This document shows, in pieces, positions 1 through 5,846 of a stretch of 5,846 nucleotides of DNA. Location of the stretch: the NCBI GenBank assembly GCA_947460065.1, contig CANHGF010000177.1, positions 1-5,846 on the forward strand, read 5' to 3'. The translations under genes were made by a program, and so were the position numbers. The first letter of the stretch is position 1. Each line of letters starts with the position of its first letter. A model generated the notes under the pieces. The model was not told the DNA's origin. It made no database searches and saw only the letters and a list, made by a program, of their open reading frames with translations. Source of the stretch: Comamonadaceae bacterium (GTDB taxonomy: Bacteria > Pseudomonadota > Gammaproteobacteria > Burkholderiales > Burkholderiaceae_C).

Positions 1-1
1 G

Positions 2-1498
2 GACGTGGTGGGTGTGTATGGATCTGGCAAGACCGTCACCGCGGTGGGTCTGCTGGGCTTGGACCAGGGCGCACGAGTCAGCGGCCAGGCCCTGTTGCAA
101 ATGGACCAGGGGCCGGCGCAGGACCTGCTGGCCCTGAGCGAGCAGCAACTCAGGGGCCTGCGGGGCAGCGAGATTGTCATGATCTTTCAGGAGCCGATGA
201 CCGCGCTCAACCCGCTGTTTTCGATCGGAGATCAGATTGCCGAGGTGCTGCAACTCAAGCAGGGCTTGAGCCGCAGCCAGGCCTGGGACGCGGCGATTGA
301 GACGCTTGCGCAGACCGGCATCGCCGAGCCAGCGCGTCGCGCCCGCTCTTTTGCGCACCAACTCTCGGGCGGCCAGCGCCAGCGCGCCATGATTGCCATG
401 GCGCTGGCCTGCCGGCCGCGCTTGCTGCTGGCCGACGAGCCGACCACCGCCCTGGACGTGAGCCTGCGGGGGCAGATCCTTGAGCTGCTGGGGCAGTTGC
501 AGACGCAGTACGGTATGGCGGTGATGCTGATCACCCACGACCTGAACCTGGTGCGTCGTTTCGCCGACCGGGTGGCGGTCATGGAGAAAGGGCAGATCGT
601 CGAGCAGGGCCCGGTCGGGACAGTGTTCGCCCAGCCGCAGCACAGCTACACCCGCCAGTTGCTGGCCAGCCGGCCCCAGCGCAAGCTCAGCGAGCCGCCG
701 GCCGCCGAACCCTGGCTGCGCGCCCGCGGGCTGCGGGTCAGCTACCCGGTGGCCAGGCCGGGCTGGCGCGGCTGGTTCAGCTCGGGCCGATTCGTGGCGG
801 TGCAAGGGGCCGATGTGACGATCGCCCCGGGCCGCACCCTGGGCGTGGTGGGCGAATCGGGTTCAGGCAAGTCCACCCTGGCCCTGGCGCTGCTGGGCCT
901 ACAGCCCTACGACGCCGGAGAACTCAGGCTGGGGCAGGGCAGTTGGGACGCCGATGCTGCTGCAAAAAAAGCCTTGCGACGGCAGGTTCAGGTGGTGTTT
1001 CAGGACCCGTTTTCATCCTTGTCGCCGCGCATGACGCTGGAGGAGATCGTGGGGGAGGGTCTGCGAATACACCACCCGCAGCTCAACGCCCAACAGCGTC
1101 GAGAACAAGTGGGGCAGACGCTCTCGGAGGTGGGGCTGACCGAAGCATTATTCCCGGGCTTATTGCAGCGCTATCCCCATGAGTTTTCGGGCGGGCAGCG
1201 ACAGCGCATCGCGATTGCGCGAGCGCTGGTGGTCGAGCCGCGATTGATGGTGCTCGACGAGCCCACCAGTGCCCTGGACGTCACCGTGCAACAGCAGGTG
1301 CTGGCTTTGCTGCAGCGCCTGCAAGCCGAACGCGGACTGAGCTATTTGCTCATCACCCATGATGTGCAGGTGATCGAGGCCATGGCTCACGAGGTGATGG
1401 TCATGAAGGACGGCCAGGTGGTCGAGCAGGGGCCGGCCCTTGAGGTGCTGCGCCAGCCTCAGCACCCCTATACCCGCATGCTGGTGGAGTCCATCTGA
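2..1498 (+). CDS. ABC transporter, double ATP-binding subunit of the oligopeptide/dipeptide family (YejF-like), 5'-truncated
   Basis: This cytoplasmic ATPase subunit is predicted to power an inner-membrane importer for peptides or similar solutes. Two nucleotide-binding domains are fused in one chain. Counting the codon at 5 as residue 1, domain 1 shows Walker A GVYGSGKT (3-10), Q-loop Q62, signature LSGGQRQR (120-127), Walker B with ADEPTTALD (143-151) and H-loop H178. Domain 2 shows Walker A GESGSGKS (283-290), Q-loop Q333, signature FSGGQRQR (394-401), Walker B with LDEPTSALD (417-425) and H452. Each half ends in the family's proline/tyrosine motif (HSYTRQLL and HPYTRMLV). The frame stays open to base 2, and the GTG at 5 lies inside Walker A, so it is not the start; about 30-40 residues are missing upstream. 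The fused layout fits YejF of the YejABEF (microcin C/peptide) transporter, but a glutathione-type GsiA relative is possible and the substrate cannot be read here. It stops at TGA 1496-1498. Confidence 0.93.
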   Translation, partial: DVVGVYGSGKTVTAVGLLGLDQGARVSGQALLQMDQGPAQDLLALSEQQLRGLRGSEIVMIFQEPMTALNPLFSIGDQIAEVLQLKQGLSRSQAWDAAIETLAQTGIAEPARRARSFAHQLSGGQRQRAMIAMALACRPRLLLADEPTTALDVSLRGQILELLGQLQTQYGMAVMLITHDLNLVRRFADRVAVMEKGQIVEQGPVGTVFAQPQHSYTRQLLASRPQRKLSEPPAAEPWLRARGLRVSYPVARPGWRGWFSSGRFVAVQGADVTIAPGRTLGVVGESGSGKSTLALALLGLQPYDAGELRLGQGSWDADAAAKKALRRQVQVVFQDPFSSLSPRMTLEEIVGEGLRIHHPQLNAQQRREQVGQTLSEVGLTEALFPGLLQRYPHEFSGGQRQRIAIARALVVEPRLMVLDEPTSALDVTVQQQVLALLQRLQAERGLSYLLITHDVQVIEAMAHEVMVMKDGQVVEQGPALEVLRQPQHPYTRMLVESI

Positions 1499-1530
1499 GC
1501 CGGGCGCGCCACTGCACCGAGCTCTTCCTC

Positions 1531-1559
1531 GCAGGCCGAGGGGGTACTGCCTGTTTTTT
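1531..1559 (+). terminator. Weak candidate intrinsic terminator after the ABC transporter gene
   Basis: CAGGC at 1532-1536 can pair with GCCTG at 1549-1553. This leaves a 12-nt loop and is followed at once by six T's (1554-1559). The stem is only five base pairs, plus a possible G-U pair, so termination would be modest. It lies 33 nt after the ABC stop codon and before the candidate rimP promoter, which is the right place to end the upstream transcript. The stronger hairpin at 1616-1647 could do the same job. Confidence 0.4.
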
Positions 1560-1571
1560 GGGCATTTCCCC

Positions 1572-1600
1572 TGTGCAGGCCCACTGAAATAGGCTACAAT
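1572..1600 (+). promoter_or_regulatory. Candidate sigma70-type promoter of the rimP-nusA-infB operon
   Basis: TACAAT at 1595-1600 differs from the -10 consensus TATAAT at one base. At 17-bp spacing the -35 position (1572-1577) reads TGTGCA, which matches TTGACA at only three positions, and there is no TG extension in front of the -10. Transcription would start near 1606-1608 and give a leader of about 185 nt before rimP. The short inverted repeat CCTG/CAGG (1570-1579) overlaps the -35 region. The promoter is inferred from the -10 box and its place between the two transcription units; no start site has been measured. Confidence 0.55.
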
Positions 1601-1609
1601 CGCCGCTTC

Positions 1610-1653
1610 ACGACCAAATGGGCGGGTTTTAACCGCCCATTTTTTTTGGTCGT
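1610..1653 (+). terminator. Strong hairpin with T-tract inside a second inverted repeat; candidate terminator/attenuator in the rimP leader
   Basis: TGGGCGG (1619-1625) pairs with CCGCCCA (1633-1639) around a 7-nt loop, and eight T's follow (1640-1647). This is a textbook intrinsic terminator on the + strand. Outside it, ACGACCAAA (1610-1618) is perfectly complementary to TTTGGTCGT (1645-1653), so a read-through transcript could close a 16-bp structure with a five-U bulge at 1640-1644. On the - strand only three T's follow the stem, so it is directional. It starts within a few nucleotides of the predicted transcription start. It could end upstream transcription, attenuate the rimP operon, or shield the mRNA 5' end. 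That it forms a hairpin is nearly certain; its function is inferred. Confidence 0.8.
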
Positions 1654-1680
1654 TTGTTTTTGCTGCTTAAGGTGCTGCCT

Positions 1681-1704
1681 GAGGTGCTCCTGCTGGAGCC
1701 TCTC
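1681..1704 (+). promoter_or_regulatory. Second leader hairpin, sequestering a GGAG motif
   Basis: The arm at 1681-1690 pairs with 1695-1704 around the loop TGCT. Of ten positions, eight are Watson-Crick pairs, one is G-U and one is a T/C mismatch; the five pairs nearest the loop are perfect. The right arm contains GGAG (1695-1698), which sits 6 nt before the ATG at 1705. Folding would therefore hide the only Shine-Dalgarno-like motif serving the mini-ORFs that follow. No T-tract follows, so it is not a terminator. Its regulatory role is an inference. Confidence 0.4.
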
Positions 1705-1726
1705 ATGGGCCTCTGATGGGCCCCTA
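1705..1726 (+). repeat. Imperfect 11-nt tandem direct repeat in the rimP leader
   Basis: Two adjacent 11-nt units (1705-1715 and 1716-1726) share ATGGGCC at their starts and C at the ninth position, and differ at the eighth, tenth and eleventh. The GGGCC of the first unit (1707-1711) can also pair with GGCCC (1719-1723) to form a small hairpin with a 7-nt loop. Another imperfect pair lies just upstream, with AGGTGCT at both 1670-1676 and 1682-1688, 12 nt apart. Confidence 0.55.
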
Positions 1727-1727
1727 A
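1705..1727 (+). other. Two overlapping three-codon reading frames in the rimP leader
   Basis: The sequence reads ATG GGC CTC TGA (1705-1716) and then ATG GGC CCC TAA (1716-1727). The two frames share the A at 1716 (TGATG), an arrangement typical of coupled termination and restart. The predicted peptides are Met-Gly-Leu and Met-Gly-Pro. GGAG at 1695-1698 lies 6 nt ahead of the first ATG. The first frame is in phase with rimP, and its TGA is the last in-frame stop before the rimP start. They may simply be the by-product of an 11-nt direct repeat, and translation is not shown. Confidence 0.3.
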
Positions 1728-1766
1728 GGGTCTGAGCCTGAACTTTGGCGGCAAGACATCCCTTAG
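1724..1766 (+). promoter_or_regulatory. Long-range complementary arms CTAAGGG / CCCTTAG before rimP
   Basis: CTAAGGG at 1724-1730 is the exact reverse complement of CCCTTAG at 1760-1766, which could form a 7-bp stem around a 29-nt loop. The left arm overlaps the stop codon of the second mini-ORF. The right arm ends 11 nt before the GAGGT of the rimP ribosome binding site. TAAGG at 1668-1672 could compete for part of the same right arm, so alternative folds are possible. This is only base complementarity seen by eye; no folding energy was computed. Confidence 0.3.
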
Positions 1767-1777
1767 ATGGCAAGAGC

Positions 1778-1782
1778 GAGGT
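1778..1782 (+). promoter_or_regulatory. rimP ribosome binding site
   Basis: GAGGT complements the 16S rRNA 3' end over five bases and lies 9 nt before the ATG at 1792. It supports this ATG over the upstream ATG at 1767, which is in another frame and has no clear Shine-Dalgarno motif. Confidence 0.7.
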
Positions 1783-1791
1783 GGCGGCGAG

Positions 1792-2388
1792 ATGGCGCTT
1801 CACGAGGCGGTAGAGCAGGTGGTCGGTGGCCTGGGTTATCAGTTGGTCGATATCGAGCGAACCGGCGGCGGTTTGCTGCGCGTGACCATCGATTGGCCTT
1901 GGACGGCCGGCTCCGAGCGCTTTATCAACGCCGAGGACTGCGAGCGGGTCACCCGGCAGTTGCAATTCGTGCTGGAGGTCGAGGGCATTGACTATGCCCG
2001 GCTGGAGGTCAGCTCCCCCGGCATCGATCGCCCGCTCAAGGGGCAGCAGGATTTCGAGCGTTTTGAGGGCGAGCTGATCGACCTGACGCTCAAGGCGCCG
2101 ATCGGTGCCGGAGCGGGTTCAGGGGTGGCTGCCAACCGGAAGAAGTTCCGCGGGCAACTGGCGCGCAACGAGCAAGGCTGGCAGTTGCTCTGGTCGGATG
2201 AGGCGCCGGCCAAGCCGGGACACAAGCCGGCCAAGAAGAAGGTGCTAGCGCCCTTGTTGGCGCTGGACTTCCTGCTGGAAGACGTAGCGCAGGCGCGCTT
2301 GGCGCCGGTGGTGGATTTCAAGGGGCGTCGTAGCAAGACGCCCTCGGTCAACGAAGATTTTGAGTCAAGAGGAAAGGCAGGCGTGTGA
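1792..2388 (+). CDS. rimP: Ribosome maturation factor RimP
   Basis: RimP (YhbC/DUF150 family) is a cytoplasmic factor that binds the free 30S subunit and is needed for its efficient maturation. The 198-residue product shows the N-terminal alpha/beta domain (about 1-85) with the family signature [12 protein letters not shown] at 71-82. A C-terminal SH3-like barrel follows, ending in a recognisable [20 protein letters not shown] at 157-176. The barrel is interrupted by a lysine/proline/alanine-rich stretch (138-150, with [10 protein letters not shown]), which makes the protein longer than the roughly 150 residues of E. coli RimP; longer forms are, as I recall, common in Burkholderiales. A hydrophilic tail (181-198) ends the protein. 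The start at 1792 has a good Shine-Dalgarno motif and no alternative in-frame ATG, GTG or TTG back to the TGA at 1714. It is the first gene of the rimP-nusA-infB operon, and its stop is 1 nt from the nusA start. Confidence 0.95.
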   Translation: MALHEAVEQVVGGLGYQLVDIERTGGGLLRVTIDWPWTAGSERFINAEDCERVTRQLQFVLEVEGIDYARLEVSSPGIDRPLKGQQDFERFEGELIDLTLKAPIGAGAGSGVAANRKKFRGQLARNEQGWQLLWSDEAPAKPGHKPAKKKVLAPLLALDFLLEDVAQARLAPVVDFKGRRSKTPSVNEDFESRGKAGV

Positions 2389-2389
2389 C

Positions 2390-3889
2390 ATGAATCGCGA
2401 ACTGTTGATGTTGGTCGATGCGATCTCGCGTGAGAAGAACGTCGAGCGTGATGTGGTTTTTGGGGCGGTCGAATTGGCCCTGGCTTCGGCCACCAAGAAG
2501 GTCTACCCCGAAGGCACGGACATCCGCGTCTCGGTTGACCGCGACAGCGGCAACTACGAGACCTTCCGGCGCTGGCTGGTGGTGCCCGACGAAGCCGGCT
2601 TGCAAAACCCCGAGGGCGAAGAGCTGCTCAGCGATGCACGCGAGGAACTCTCCGACATCGAAGAGGGTGACTACATCGAAAAGCCGGTCGACAGCCTGCC
2701 CATAGGCCGTATTGGCGCGCAGGCGGCCAAGCAGGTGATCTTGCAAAAGATCCGTGACGCCGAGCGCGAGATGCTGCTCAATGACTTCATGTCGCGCGGC
2801 GAGAAGATCTTTGTCGGTACCGTCAAGCGCATGGACAAGGGCGACATCATTGTTGAGTCTGGCCGGGTCGAAGGCCGGCTGCGCCGCAGCGACATGATCC
2901 CCAAGGAAAACCTGCGCTCCGGCGATCGGGTGCGAGCCATCATCATGTCGGTAGACGCCACATTGCGCGGCGCCCCCATCCTGCTTTCACGCACCGCGCC
3001 CGAGTTCATGATCGACCTGTTCCGCCAGGAAGTTCCGGAAATCGAGCAGGGCTTGCTGGAAATCAAATCCTGCGCCCGCGACGCAGGTTCACGCGCAAAA
3101 ATCGCCGTGCTCTCGCACGATAAGCGGGTCGACCCCATCGGTACCTGCGTCGGTGTGCGTGGCACCCGCGTTAATGCGGTCACCAACGAATTGGCCGGCG
3201 AGCGGGTCGATATCGTGCTTTGGAGCGAAGATCCGGCTCAGTTTGTGATCGGGGCTCTGGCACCGGCCAATGTGCAATCCATTGTGGTCGACGAAGAAAA
3301 GCACGCAATGGATGTGGTGGTTGATGAAGAGAATCTGGCCATTTCCATTGGCCGCGGTGGCCAGAATGTGCGCCTGGCCTCAGAGCTGACGGGCTGGAAG
3401 ATCAACATCATGACCGCCGACGAGTCGGCGCAAAAGCAGGCCAGCGAAACCGATTCTGCGCGCAAGCTCTTCATGGACAAGCTCGACGTCGACGAGGAAA
3501 TCGCCGACATCCTGATCGCCGAAGGCTTCAACAGCCTGGAAGAGGTGGCGTATGTGCCGCTACAGGAGATGCTCGAGATCGAATCCTTCGACGAAGACAC
3601 CATCAACGAGCTGCGCAACCGAGCCAAGGATGCGCTGCTGACCATGGAAATCGCCCGGGAGGAAAATGTCGAAGAGGTGTCGCAAAACCTGCGCGACGTT
3701 GACGGCCTCACGCCCGAACTGATTGCCAACCTCACCAAGGCTGGCGTACATACCCGCGACGACCTGGCTGATCTGGCCGTCGACGAACTCACCGAGATCA
3801 CCGGCCAGACGCCCGAGGAGGCCAAGGTCCTGATCATGACAGCGCGCGCTCATTGGTTTGCCGATGAGTCCGCAGTGCAAGCGCAATGA
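2390..3889 (+). CDS. nusA: Transcription termination/antitermination factor NusA
   Basis: NusA binds RNA polymerase and nascent RNA. It promotes pausing and intrinsic termination, and takes part in rRNA antitermination. The 499-residue product matches the length of E. coli NusA (495). Domains in order are the polymerase-binding N-terminal domain (about 1-130), the S1 domain (about 135-200), KH1 with GVRG at 255-258, KH2 with GRGG at 321-324, and two acidic helix-hairpin-helix repeats (about 365-425 and 440-490). ATG 2390 gives the standard start MNRELL and lies 1 nt after the rimP stop, which suggests translational coupling. Upstream purine motifs inside rimP (AGAGGA at 2368-2373, AGG at 2379-2381) may serve as the ribosome binding site. 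A TTG at 2360 would add ten residues not typical of the family and overlap rimP, so I rejected it. NusA is known to regulate its own operon in other bacteria, which is relevant to the leader hairpin upstream. Confidence 0.97.
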   Translation: MNRELLMLVDAISREKNVERDVVFGAVELALASATKKVYPEGTDIRVSVDRDSGNYETFRRWLVVPDEAGLQNPEGEELLSDAREELSDIEEGDYIEKPVDSLPIGRIGAQAAKQVILQKIRDAEREMLLNDFMSRGEKIFVGTVKRMDKGDIIVESGRVEGRLRRSDMIPKENLRSGDRVRAIIMSVDATLRGAPILLSRTAPEFMIDLFRQEVPEIEQGLLEIKSCARDAGSRAKIAVLSHDKRVDPIGTCVGVRGTRVNAVTNELAGERVDIVLWSEDPAQFVIGALAPANVQSIVVDEEKHAMDVVVDEENLAISIGRGGQNVRLASELTGWKINIMTADESAQKQASETDSARKLFMDKLDVDEEIADILIAEGFNSLEEVAYVPLQEMLEIESFDEDTINELRNRAKDALLTMEIAREENVEEVSQNLRDVDGLTPELIANLTKAGVHTRDDLADLAVDELTEITGQTPEEAKVLIMTARAHWFADESAVQAQ

Positions 3890-3893
3890 TCAT

Positions 3894-3898
3894 GGAGG
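3894..3898 (+). promoter_or_regulatory. infB ribosome binding site with unusually long spacing
   Basis: GGAGG at 3894-3898 is a strong Shine-Dalgarno motif but lies 15 nt before the ATG at 3914, well beyond the usual 5-9 nt. GGG (3901-3903) and CCC (3907-3909) in the spacer could form a tiny stem around AAT that shortens the effective distance. The ATG at 3892 overlaps the motif and opens only a 15-codon frame ending at 3939. The 3914 start is kept because it gives the standard IF2 N-terminus. Confidence 0.55.
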
Positions 3899-3913
3899 CC
3901 GGGAATCCCAACT

Positions 3914-5846
<1,933 letters not shown>

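Noticed and set aside
943..1182. A 79-codon + strand frame inside the ABC gene as an independent gene
   Set aside because: It is a shifted-frame shadow of ATPase domain 2. It is of interest only as the possible -1 product of the A7 run at 964-970.
1499..1791. A tRNA-Met gene before rimP, as in E. coli (metY)
   Set aside because: No T-arm GTTCGA-type motif, acceptor stem pairing or CCA-adjacent structure is present. The hairpins here do not form a cloverleaf.
1767..1991. A 74-codon + strand frame starting 25 nt before rimP
   Set aside because: It has no good Shine-Dalgarno motif, overlaps the conserved rimP N-terminus in another frame and gives an Arg/Gly-rich product without family features.
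2360..2389. TTG at 2360 as the nusA start
   Set aside because: It would overlap the end of rimP and add ten residues ahead of the standard MNRELL start, which has its own ATG 1 nt after the rimP stop.
3238..3837. Open frames on the - strand opposite nusA
   Set aside because: They are Ser/Arg-rich shadow translations of the conserved nusA KH2 and acidic-repeat region, with no domain or supported start.

Overview
The window looks like chromosomal DNA of a betaproteobacterium, probably order Burkholderiales and close to Comamonadaceae. The grounds are high GC content, a 499-residue NusA with the two C-terminal repeats usual in proteobacteria, and an IF2 N-terminus of the type I associate with that group. 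This placement comes from remembered family features, not from a search. All genes lie on the + strand. No mobile element, CRISPR array, rRNA or tRNA was seen.

Region 1 (2-1498) is the 3' part of a gene for a double-ATPase ABC transporter subunit of the oligopeptide/dipeptide family (YejF-like). It holds two complete nucleotide-binding domains, except that about 30-40 residues before the first Walker A lie outside the window. It is probably the last gene of an uptake operon.

Region 2 (1499-1791) has no ordinary protein gene but carries much RNA-level structure. In order it holds a weak candidate terminator for the ABC gene, a candidate promoter (TACAAT at 1595-1600), a strong GC-rich hairpin with eight T's nested inside a second inverted repeat, a second hairpin, two overlapping three-codon reading frames, a long-range 7-bp complement, and the rimP ribosome binding site. 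I read it as the leader of the rimP operon. It is the least ordinary part of the window.

Region 3 (1792-5846) is the conserved rimP-nusA-infB operon. RimP matures the 30S subunit, NusA controls RNA polymerase pausing, termination and antitermination, and IF2 places initiator tRNA on the ribosome. The rimP-nusA gap is 1 nt and the nusA-infB gap is 24 nt, so the genes are very likely cotranscribed. infB runs off the window just after the G5 motif of its GTPase domain, and rbfA and truB would be expected further on.

I found no new enzyme system. The observations most worth checking are the attenuator-like hairpin at the start of the rimP transcript and the tandem mini-ORFs behind it. The rest are small: an in-phase slippery A7 run in the ABC gene, a perfect Shine-Dalgarno-like octamer inside infB, and an unusual infB start region.
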